Below are positions 16,645 to 23,512 of a stretch of DNA of 64,000 nt, in pieces. Under the pieces are notes generated by a model. It searched no databases and was not told where the DNA came from. It worked only from the letters and a program-made list of their open reading frames with translations. Position numbers and translations under genes: made by a program. This stretch comes from Sinorhizobium glycinis. GTDB lineage: Bacteria; Pseudomonadota; Alphaproteobacteria; Rhizobiales; Rhizobiaceae. How positions within the stretch are numbered: the stretch's first letter is position 1; each line of letters opens with the position of its first letter. Location of the stretch: positions 1 to 64,000 of the forward strand of contig NZ_LPUX01000068.1 in NCBI RefSeq assembly GCF_001651865.1, written 5' to 3'.

Positions 16645-18108
16645 TCAATGACCAACGCCGCCGCTCTCAGTGGCCGCCGCGACTTCCGTCTCGCCGGAGG
16701 CCGCGCCCGCGCCGCCCCCATAGATCGCAGGAGCGAGGTTCGCCTCGGCCAGCCAGAAGTCGCGCTTCGCGTTGACCGCGAGCAGGATCGAATTGACCTT
16801 GTCGCGGCTGTCGGCGAGCAGTTCGAAGGTGTTGGTGATCATCGCGTTGTAGGTGAGGAGGGACTCCTCCTCGATCTTGGTGCGCAGCGGCACGACGTTG
16901 TTGCGGTAGTGCCGGGCGATGTCGTAGTTGGCGCGGTAGGCCTGATAGGCGGAGCGGGCCTCGGAGCGGACGTTGACGGCCTTCTCCGCCAGCAGGTTCG
17001 CCGAGCGCATGTAGGCGAGTTCCGCCTTGCGCATGCGCGCCTTGCCGCTGTCGAAGATCGGGATGACGAACTCCAGTTCCGCAATCCCGGTCGTCTCGGT
17101 CTCGACGTCGCCGTCCTCCTTCTCCCGTTCGGTCTCGAAACCGGTCAGCAGTTCCAGGTCGGTGACGTAGCGGGTCGCTTCGGTCAGCTTGTAGGACTTG
17201 GCGGTCGCATCGAGATCGAGCTTCGCCATCTGCAGGTCGATGCGGCGCTGCAGCGCTTCCGCCTCGATCAGGTCGCGCTTCATCAGGCCCTTTGGCAGCG
17301 AGGGCAGTCGGTTCGGAACCTGGTAGTCGATGTCCGAGCCCCAGAGTCCCATCAGCCGCGTCAGTTCCTCCTTGGCGAGCCGGGCCTCTAGTCGCGCCTT
17401 TGCGGACTGCCCGGCCAACTCGGCGTAGAAGACGTGCTCGCGGGCCTGAGAGCCTTTCGTCATCGCTCCGGATTCGCCGAGCTTCTCAGCAAGTTCGGAG
17501 GCGGCATCGGCCGCTGCCTGCGCCTGGTTGAGCTGGCCGACCGTTTCCCAGGCGGCGACGGCATTGATCCAGGCACGACGCGTGTCGGCGGCGAGTTGCA
17601 GCGTCCGCAGTGCCGCGCTCAATTGCGCCTGCCGGAACCGGGCGTTGGCGATGGCGACGTTCCGCTCGCGCGTGGCGAGCGCCAGGATGTTGGCGGCGAT
17701 TACGCCCTCGATGGACCTGAAGGCCTCGATCCCCGGCGCTCCGATGCCGTTGAAGCCGATGGCGACGGTCGGATTGACCAGCATGCTCGCCTGCCAGGCG
17801 TCGGCGGACGAATCCCCGAGGTCGGCATAGGCTGCCTCCAGCCCCTTGTTGTTGAGAAGCGCGACCTGCACCGCCGTCTCGACATCGAGCGTCTTCTTCG
17901 CCATCAGCGTTTTCACCCGGTCTGAGACGACGCGGGCCTGCTGCTGGTTCTGAACCCAGACGGTTGTCTTGCCCGTGGCCTCGGCGGTCTTCGCCTCTAC
18001 GGAGGAGAACCCGGCGTTCTTCGCCGCATATTCGGTGGCCGAGACGCAGCCGCCGAGCAACAGCGGCAGAGCAAGCGTCGCGGCAAGTCTGATCCTGGCG
18101 TTCATCAT
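16645..18108 (-). CDS. TolC-family outer-membrane factor lipoprotein (CusC-like)
   Basis: A 487-residue outer-membrane efflux protein with a lipoprotein signal (LALPLLLGGC, Cys near 21) and the two long helical repeats of the OEP fold. CusC-type proteins are lipid-anchored trimeric channels that work with an RND pump and an adaptor, but no cusA or cusB homologue lies in this window, so the partner must be elsewhere or the protein works differently. GGAG lies seven bases before the ATG. The start overlaps the stop of the small lipoprotein gene (ATGA). Confidence 0.88.
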   Translation of the reverse strand: MMNARIRLAATLALPLLLGGCVSATEYAAKNAGFSSVEAKTAEATGKTTVWVQNQQQARVVSDRVKTLMAKKTLDVETAVQVALLNNKGLEAAYADLGDSSADAWQASMLVNPTVAIGFNGIGAPGIEAFRSIEGVIAANILALATRERNVAIANARFRQAQLSAALRTLQLAADTRRAWINAVAAWETVGQLNQAQAAADAASELAEKLGESGAMTKGSQAREHVFYAELAGQSAKARLEARLAKEELTRLMGLWGSDIDYQVPNRLPSLPKGLMKRDLIEAEALQRRIDLQMAKLDLDATAKSYKLTEATRYVTDLELLTGFETEREKEDGDVETETTGIAELEFVIPIFDSGKARMRKAELAYMRSANLLAEKAVNVRSEARSAYQAYRANYDIARHYRNNVVPLRTKIEEESLLTYNAMITNTFELLADSRDKVNSILLAVNAKRDFWLAEANLAPAIYGGGAGAASGETEVAAATESGGVGH

Positions 18109-18332
18109 GACGCGTCTCCTTCCGGAGCCTGCGCGTCATTCTGGTTTCGCCACGGCTTGGGATCGACCGGAACACGATGGGTGTAGCCCGAGACCGGGCT
18201 CGTATACCTAAGCGGGCGGACTTTGACCTCAGAGGCGGCGAGGTCGCCCGAAGCAATGACATCGGGAGGCAAGGTGGTGGTGCATCCGCTGGCAAACAGC
18301 GGCAATGCGACCACGTAAAACAAAGGTCTCAT
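18105..18332 (-). CDS. Small lipoprotein of the copper cluster
   Basis: A 75-residue protein with a clear lipobox (LPLFASGC, Cys17) and a short hydrophilic mature part (VKVRPLRYTSPVSGYTHR). No known domain is recognised. It overlaps the outer-membrane factor gene by four bases, so translation is coupled and the product probably acts with it at the outer membrane. Function unknown. Confidence 0.7.
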   Translation of the reverse strand: MRPLFYVVALPLFASGCTTTLPPDVIASGDLAASEVKVRPLRYTSPVSGYTHRVPVDPKPWRNQNDAQAPEGDAS

Positions 18333-18422
18333 GGTTATATCCGAATAGGAATTGCAGCGGCGCTGGCGAGCGAATCACGCTCACAGACGCACGGATTCGA
18401 CCCGCAAGCGGGTGAGTCCTAT

Positions 18423-18811
18423 TCAGATATTCGGTGGGCGATGCAGCGGTGGAAGTTCGCCGTTTGCATGGGCATCGTCGACGAATTCGCGGATGGACGC
18501 GACACGCGGCCCACCAACCGTCTCAGCGTCGGTGACGATGGCCATGCTGGCGCAGAAGCCCTTGCAGCACTCCGTCTTCACCAGCTTTTGCGTGTCTTCA
18601 GGGGAGAACTGGTCGTGATCGCCATGGGCATGACCGCTACCGACGACCTCGTGATGGTCGCCATCAACGGCATCATGTTGGTCAGACTGGGAAATTTCAC
18701 GCCATGCATGGCGGCGGAAGCGGTCGGCAACGAGTATCCCGCCAGTGACACGACGATCACCAAGCGCATGAGAATCAGCATTTTCTGCAATGTGATTCGA
18801 AACATACCCAT
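18423..18811 (-). pseudogene. Frameshifted His/Cys-rich exported protein of the copper cluster
   Basis: Two reading frames together give one sensible protein. From 18811 the first frame encodes a good signal peptide (MLILMRLVIVVSLAG, cleavage near TASAAMHG). About 25 codons before that frame ends (stop 18578), the -1 frame becomes the coherent one: it reads HHEVVGSGHAHGDHDQFSPE, then TECCKGFCASMAIVTDAE and ends PPLHRPPNI at 18423, but has no start codon of its own. The likely join is around 18690-18705 near AAATTTCCC. A one-base indel or sequencing error is the simplest reading. The His-rich run and the CCxxxC motif suggest metal binding. Confidence 0.65.
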
Positions 18812-18924
18812 GCCCCGAGGACTAACATCGGTCCCGAAGTTGTCAATTGTCAGTTCGTATAGATACGAGATTCGCGTCTATTATGTGGCACCGCAGCGAA
18901 CCGGCCGCGCCGTCGATTCGATAC

Positions 18925-18963
18925 TGAATATGGGTGTAATGGTTCCAACGATGGTAAGGTCAA
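18925..18963 (-). promoter_or_regulatory. CueR-like (MerR-type) promoter of the copper operon
   Basis: On the minus strand TTGACC (18963-18958) is followed by TTACCATCGTTGGAACCAT and then TACACC, a 19-base spacer with an imperfect dyad of the ACCTTnCC...GGAAnnT kind. The long spacer and the TTGACCTT start are hallmarks of copA-type promoters activated by CueR. It would drive the genes from 18811 down to 14457. No cueR gene is present in the window. Confidence 0.5.
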
Positions 18964-19032
18964 GCGAGAAAATCTCGAAAGCTTGTCAGGAGTGGCGAAG
19001 ACGTTTAGGCCCAATCGTGTCCTGCACTGCCG

Positions 19033-19530
19033 TCAGCCGGAGCTATCCAACCTTGCTTTAATCGAATCCATCTGCTCGATCTCCTTGCGTTGCCCCTCAG
19101 AAATCTTTTTGCAGAGATTGACCAGTTCCTCGTCCATGAGATTTGCTTCGCGACACATCAGAATTGCTCCCGAGTGGTGCGGGATCATCGAGGCGATGAA
19201 CTGATCGTCGTCGATCCTGGCCTGCATGCGGGTTCCCGCAAGTGCCACGACGAAGAGGGCAGCCAGGACGAAATAAAGGGCCAAGTTCAGGCCCTTGTTC
19301 CTGTACATCCCTCCCATTGTGGCCAGCATGATGACGCCCATCGGAGCGACCATCGCCAGTGCCATGTAGAGCGTGTTGAGATTGTTGCGGAAATCGGCCC
19401 AGCCGTCGATCATCGAGAACATCACCAGGTACATGACGACAAGGCTGAGCACCACGTTGACGGCGAACATCAGGTAATGCTGCTGTGTCGTGTCATCGTG
19501 CGGCATCGAATGGCTGTCGTGCTCTTTCAT
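19033..19530 (-). CDS. DUF305-family membrane protein
   Basis: A 165-residue protein with a His-rich N-terminus (MKEHDSHSMPHDD), about three membrane segments (about 20-42, 52-72, 82-100) and a C-terminal DUF305-type helical segment with the motif FIASMIPHHSGAILMCREA. DUF305 proteins often lie in copper-resistance clusters and their HH and Met residues may bind metal. It is the first gene of the leftward block, separated from the rest by about 220 bp that contain the CueR-like promoter, so it may form its own unit. Confidence 0.85.
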   Translation of the reverse strand: MKEHDSHSMPHDDTTQQHYLMFAVNVVLSLVVMYLVMFSMIDGWADFRNNLNTLYMALAMVAPMGVIMLATMGGMYRNKGLNLALYFVLAALFVVALAGTRMQARIDDDQFIASMIPHHSGAILMCREANLMDEELVNLCKKISEGQRKEIEQMDSIKARLDSSG

Positions 19531-19658
19531 GACGATCCTCCGCTCAACCGGATGCCTTAGGAACCAGCCGGTCGGTTGTTCGTTCCATCAAAAGCGGTCC
19601 TTGATTGCGCTCTTGCAACCCCGGTTTTCTGGTGCGCGTAGGGCGCACCTTTTGTGCG

Positions 19659-19672
19659 TCTCGACCGCACCA
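19659..19672 (+). repeat. Right attachment-site repeat (attR), copy of the tRNA-Leu 3' end
   Basis: TCTCGACCGCACCA, identical to 2937-2950. The bases to its left differ from the tRNA, so only the last 14 bases are duplicated. A strong terminator starts 19 bases after the CCA, as would be expected behind the uninterrupted tRNA. Confidence 0.75.
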
Positions 19673-19690
19673 TCAAAAGATAAACAAGCG

Positions 19691-19720
19691 CCCGTAACCA
19701 GATGGTTGGACGGGGTTTTT
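19691..19720 (+). terminator. Terminator, probably the original tRNA-Leu terminator
   Basis: CCCGTAACCA pairs with TGGTTGGACGGG (one bulged G) and is followed by GTTTTTT. No plus-strand gene lies directly upstream now. Joined to the tRNA across the repeat it would sit about 20 bases after CCA, a normal distance. Confidence 0.7.
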
Positions 19721-19900
19721 TATGCCTTCAGGCGTCCGCGCATGGACTGCCCGATGACCTCGGCCGTCAGCGACCGCAGCTCGCTCTCGTGCATACGGGC
19801 GTCGGTTTCCTCCCGAATTCGTTAGCAAGCGCCCGGCTAGGCTACTCACGATGTCACCGTTCCTACACAACATTGTTTACCGCTAAATTCGTGGAATCCT

Positions 19901-19924
19901 AAAAAAAAAGTCGGCGAAACGCCG
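19901..19924 (-). terminator. Rho-independent terminator (minus strand)
   Basis: Read on the minus strand CGGCG-TTT-CGCCG is followed by A and then CTTTTTTTTT. The stem is short but perfect and the T-run is long. No minus-strand gene was recognised between it and prkA, so its source transcript is unclear. Confidence 0.55.
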
Positions 19925-20116
19925 GGTTTTGGTTATGCTCCTATTGTCATGACGGATTCGCGAGAAGCGCCGGCATGACGGGGTGACAGAGCGACGAGTC
20001 TTGCGGAATGGCGTTCTCAATCCTTGGATTGGGCGCCGATCGATCGGTCCCGAACTGATGTGCGGATGTCGTCGTGAGCTGCTGCTTCGGCATCCGTTTA
20101 CAGTGCCGGTTAAGAA

Positions 20117-20141
20117 GGAACTTTGAAGTCAGCAAACCGTT
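20117..20141 (+). promoter_or_regulatory. EcfG (RpoE2) general-stress promoter of prkA
   Basis: GGAAC (20117-20121), a 16-base spacer and CGTT (20138-20141). This is the exact consensus of alphaproteobacterial EcfG-type sigma factors. It lies 68 bases upstream of the prkA start. Confidence 0.7.
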
Positions 20142-20208
20142 CACTTGAAGCAATAGCCGTCTGGCAGCTATCCCGGTTCAACCAAGCGGCTTGCCGCGGG
20201 AGAGCACG

Positions 20209-22158
20209 ATGCAAAGGAGTGAATCTGACGTCTTCGACCTCTTTTCGGAGATCTATACGAGTGCAGCGCAAGAAGAGATAAGTCTTCAGGAATATCTCCT
20301 CGCATGTCGCGACGACAAGAGTATGTACGCCACCGCACAGGAGCGGATGGTGGATGCCATTGGAGAACCGGTCCTCGTCGACACCAGCGCTGACGAGCGT
20401 CTCGGCCGAATCTTCGCCAACCGAACCATCAAGATCTATCCGGCCTTCTCCGATTTCTTCGGCATGGAAGACACGATCGAGCGGATCGTCGGTTACTTCC
20501 GCTACGCTGCTCAGGGTCTCGAAGAGCGCAAGCAGATTCTCTACCTCCTGGGTCCGGTCGGCGGCGGCAAGTCGTCGCTTGCGGAGCGGTTGAAGAAGCT
20601 CATGGAGCAGCGGCCGATCTATACGCTGATGGTCGACGGCAAGATCAGCCCGGTCTTCGAATCTCCATTGGGCCTGTTTCACCCCGAGCGCATGGCCGAT
20701 CTGCTGGAGGACAAATACGGAATCGCAAGGCGAAGGCTTACCGGCCTGATTTCGCCCTGGGCGGCCAAGCGGCTCGATGAGGTGGGCGGTGACATATCGA
20801 AGTTCAGCGTCGTCAAGCTGACGCCGTCGCGCCTGCGTCAGGTCGCCATCGCCAAGACGGAACCTGGAGACGAAAACAACCAGGACGTCTCCTCGCTCGT
20901 CGGCAAGGTCGACATTCGCCAGCTCGAGAACTACAGCCAGGCGGACCCGGACGCCTATTCCTATAGCGGCGGCCTGAACCGTACGTCGCAGGGGCTGCTC
21001 GAATTCGTGGAGATGTTCAAGGCGCCGATCAAGGTCCTGCACCCGCTCCTGACGGCGACCCAGGAGGGCAGCTACAACGGTACGGAAAACTTCGGTGCCT
21101 TCCCGTACCAGGGCACGATCCTGGCGCACTCGAACGAATCGGAATGGCTCCAGTTCAAGAACAATCGCAACAACGAGGCGTTCCTCGACCGCATCCTCGT
21201 GGTCAAGGTTCCCTATTGCCTGCGCGTCACCGAAGAGAAGATGATCTACGAGAAGCTTCTCCGCGAGAGCGAGCTCTTCAACAATCCTTGCGCGCCGGAG
21301 GTGCTGGAGATCCTGAGCCGCTTTACGGTCTCCACCCGGCTCGTCCCGCACGAAAACTCGTCACTCTACACGAAGATGCGCGTCTATGACGGCGAAAACC
21401 TCAAGGATGTCGATCCGAAGGCGCGCTCGGTTCAGGAATATCGGGACGCCGCCGGCGTCGATGAAGGTATGACGGGTGTCAGCACGCGCTTTGCCTTCAA
21501 GGTCCTGTCGGAGACCTTCAACTACGATACGAAGGAGGTCGCAGCCGATCCCGTTCACCTGATGTACATCATGGAACAGGCCATCAAGCGCGAGCAGTTT
21601 GCGAAGGAAACGGAAGCGGCCTATCTCGACTTCATCAAGTCGGAACTCGCCAGCCGCTATGCCGAATTCATCGGCCACGAGATCCAGAAAGCCTATCTGG
21701 AATCCTACAGCGAATACGGCCAGAACCTCTTCGACCGCTACATCGCCTATGCCGATGCCTGGCTCGAGGACCAGGACTTCAAGGATCCCGACACGGGTCA
21801 GATCCTCAACCGCAAGATCCTCGACAGCGAGCTGTCGCAGATCGAGAAGCCGGCGGGTATTGCCAACCCGAAGGACTTCCGCAACGAAGTCGTCAAGTTC
21901 ACGCTGAGGGCCCGCGCCAAGAACCACGGCCGCAACCCGTCCTGGACGAGCTACGAAAAGCTCAGGGAAGTCATCGAAAAGCGCATGTTCGGTCAGGTCG
22001 AGGACCTCCTGCCGGTGATCAGCTTCGGTTCCAAGAAGGACAGCGCGACCGAGAAGCAACATGCCGAATTCGTCCAGCGCATGAAGGAGCGCGGCTACAC
22101 CGAACGGCAGGTGCGCCGATTGGTCGACTGGTACATGCGCGTGAACAAGGCAGGTTAA
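20209..22158 (+). CDS. prkA: PrkA family serine protein kinase
   Basis: A 649-residue PrkA with an N-terminal AAA-type domain (Walker A in LLGPVGGGKSSL, about 110-121) and the C-terminal PrkA kinase domain. Bacterial PrkA/YeaG proteins act in the cytoplasm in stress and stationary-phase survival. The ATG at 20209 is used because GGGAG lies just upstream; a TTG six codons earlier is possible. It forms an operon with the yeaH and spoVR homologues downstream (25- and 12-base gaps), an order conserved in many proteobacteria, and has an EcfG-type promoter. Confidence 0.93.
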   Translation: MQRSESDVFDLFSEIYTSAAQEEISLQEYLLACRDDKSMYATAQERMVDAIGEPVLVDTSADERLGRIFANRTIKIYPAFSDFFGMEDTIERIVGYFRYAAQGLEERKQILYLLGPVGGGKSSLAERLKKLMEQRPIYTLMVDGKISPVFESPLGLFHPERMADLLEDKYGIARRRLTGLISPWAAKRLDEVGGDISKFSVVKLTPSRLRQVAIAKTEPGDENNQDVSSLVGKVDIRQLENYSQADPDAYSYSGGLNRTSQGLLEFVEMFKAPIKVLHPLLTATQEGSYNGTENFGAFPYQGTILAHSNESEWLQFKNNRNNEAFLDRILVVKVPYCLRVTEEKMIYEKLLRESELFNNPCAPEVLEILSRFTVSTRLVPHENSSLYTKMRVYDGENLKDVDPKARSVQEYRDAAGVDEGMTGVSTRFAFKVLSETFNYDTKEVAADPVHLMYIMEQAIKREQFAKETEAAYLDFIKSELASRYAEFIGHEIQKAYLESYSEYGQNLFDRYIAYADAWLEDQDFKDPDTGQILNRKILDSELSQIEKPAGIANPKDFRNEVVKFTLRARAKNHGRNPSWTSYEKLREVIEKRMFGQVEDLLPVISFGSKKDSATEKQHAEFVQRMKERGYTERQVRRLVDWYMRVNKAG

Positions 22159-22183
22159 GGGTGCGGTTTGCGAGGGGCAGCAC

Positions 22184-23500
22184 ATGCCGAACTTTATCGA
22201 CCGCCGCCTCAACCCGAAGGACAAGAGTCTCGGTAACAGGCAGCGCTTCCTGAAGCGCGCGCGCGAGGAACTGAAGCGGGCCATCAAGGAACAGGTCAAG
22301 TCGGGAAAGATCGCCGACGTCGACGCCGAACACAACGTATCGATGCCCGCCCGCGGCGTCGGCGAACCCACCTTCCAACCGGCCGGCGACACCGGAGAAA
22401 GGCAGTACGTCCTGCCCGGCAATCGCGAGTTCGCGGCGGGGGATCGTCTCCCCAAAAGGGGTTCCGGCGCGGGTGCCACGGGCGCGGGTGCCGGAACCGG
22501 ACAGAGCGAGGACGAGTTCCAGTTCGTCCTCTCGCGCGAGGAGGTGCTCGATCTCTTCTTCGAGGACCTCGAGCTTCCCGATATGGTCAAGCTCAACCTC
22601 AAGGAATCCGTCGCCTTCAAGCGGCGCCGCGCCGGCTTTGCCGCGACCGGCTCCCCCACGAACATCAATGTCGGCCGCACGATGCGCAACAGCTACGGCC
22701 GCCGGATCGCCCTGCATCGGCCGGCGCGAAAGGAACTGGAAGCCATCGCCGAGGAGATCGCCAGGCTGGAGGCGGGGCCGAAGGCCGGCGCGAAGCACCA
22801 GCAGCGCCTCGAGGAACTGCGCCAGACGCTGGAAAAGCTGGAGCGGCGGCGCCGGCGCATCCCCTATGTCGATCCGGTCGACATCCGCTTCAATCGCTTC
22901 GAACCGCAGCCGCTGCCGAATGCCAGCGCCGTGATGTTCTGCCTGATGGATGTTTCCGCTTCCATGGGCGAACGCGAGAAGGACCTTGCGAAGCGCTTCT
23001 TCGTGCTGCTGCACCTCTTTCTGAAGCGGCGCTACGACAGGATCGACATCGTCTTCATTCGCCATACGGACGAGGCAGGCGAGGTGGACGAGAACACCTT
23101 CTTCTACAGCAAGCAGAGCGGCGGGACGATCGTCTCGACGGCGCTCGAAGAGATGCTCCGCGTCATTCGCGAGCGTTACCCGGCGCGCGAATGGAATATA
23201 TATGCCGCCCAGGCTTCGGATGGCGAGAACATCTCCGGCGACTCGGAGCGTTGCGCGTCGCTGCTGCACGATGAACTGATGCGGCTCTGCCAATATTACG
23301 CCTATGTCGAGATCATCGACGAGCGCGAGACGGAGATTTTCGGCACGACCGACAATGGAACCTCGCTCTGGCGTGCCTATCGGACCGTGGATGGCGAGTG
23401 GCCGAATTTCCAGATGACCCGGATCGCCAAACCGGCCGACATCTATCCCGTCTTCCGGAAACTCTTCGGCAAACAGCCGGCAGTGCAAGTGCGTAAGTGA
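22184..23500 (+). CDS. YeaH/YhbH family protein (DUF444)
   Basis: A 438-residue DUF444 protein. The N-terminus is basic (FIDRRLNPKDKSLGNRQRFL), a Gly-rich linker lies at about 85-105 and the C-terminal half resembles a von Willebrand A domain with a MIDAS-like DVSASMGE. It is the middle gene of the prkA-yeaH-spoVR stress operon and probably functions with the kinase. The biochemical role is not established in the family. Confidence 0.92.
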   Translation: MPNFIDRRLNPKDKSLGNRQRFLKRAREELKRAIKEQVKSGKIADVDAEHNVSMPARGVGEPTFQPAGDTGERQYVLPGNREFAAGDRLPKRGSGAGATGAGAGTGQSEDEFQFVLSREEVLDLFFEDLELPDMVKLNLKESVAFKRRRAGFAATGSPTNINVGRTMRNSYGRRIALHRPARKELEAIAEEIARLEAGPKAGAKHQQRLEELRQTLEKLERRRRRIPYVDPVDIRFNRFEPQPLPNASAVMFCLMDVSASMGEREKDLAKRFFVLLHLFLKRRYDRIDIVFIRHTDEAGEVDENTFFYSKQSGGTIVSTALEEMLRVIRERYPAREWNIYAAQASDGENISGDSERCASLLHDELMRLCQYYAYVEIIDERETEIFGTTDNGTSLWRAYRTVDGEWPNFQMTRIAKPADIYPVFRKLFGKQPAVQVRK

Positions 23501-23512
23501 GAGGCGACCCGG

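Larger units (their letters stand above)
2951..19672. mobile_element. Genomic island (about 16.7 kb) integrated at tRNA-Leu(GAG)
   Basis: The block starts directly after the tRNA CCA and ends with a second copy of the tRNA 3' end. It holds a catabolic cluster and a copper-resistance cluster, both typical cargo, while lipB-tRNA on the left and prkA-yeaH-spoVR on the right look like core genes. The probable native tRNA terminator lies outside the right repeat at 19691-19720. No integrase, transposase or conjugation gene was recognised inside, so the element is either decayed or was moved in trans. Boundaries are inferred from the repeat. Confidence 0.7.
19531..20208. other. Right island boundary and prkA upstream region
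   Basis: 678 bases without a convincing gene. In order it holds a hairpin GGTGCGC...GCGCACC with a short T-run (19631-19653), the right att repeat (19659-19672), the probable original tRNA terminator (19691-19720), a short open stretch on the minus strand ending at 19720 (MHESELRSLTAEVIGQSMRG) that might be the tail of a lost gene, a minus-strand terminator (19901-19924) and an EcfG-type promoter (20117-20141). Confidence 0.6.

Noticed and set aside
14789..16651. A 620-codon open frame on the plus strand across the copper genes
   Set aside because: It is antisense to three well-supported genes (cupredoxin, multicopper oxidase) and its His/Arg/Gly-rich composition is the usual mirror of high-G+C coding sequence.
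19560..19588. GGAAC-N16-GGTT upstream of the DUF305 gene as a third EcfG promoter
   Set aside because: The -10 part is GGTT in place of CGTT and the gene belongs to a copper cluster; too weak to call.
20110..21351. Long minus-strand frame antisense to prkA
   Set aside because: prkA is certain; the antisense frame has shadow-type composition. Similar frames antisense to yeaH and spoVR (22019-23518, 23534-24907) were rejected for the same reason.
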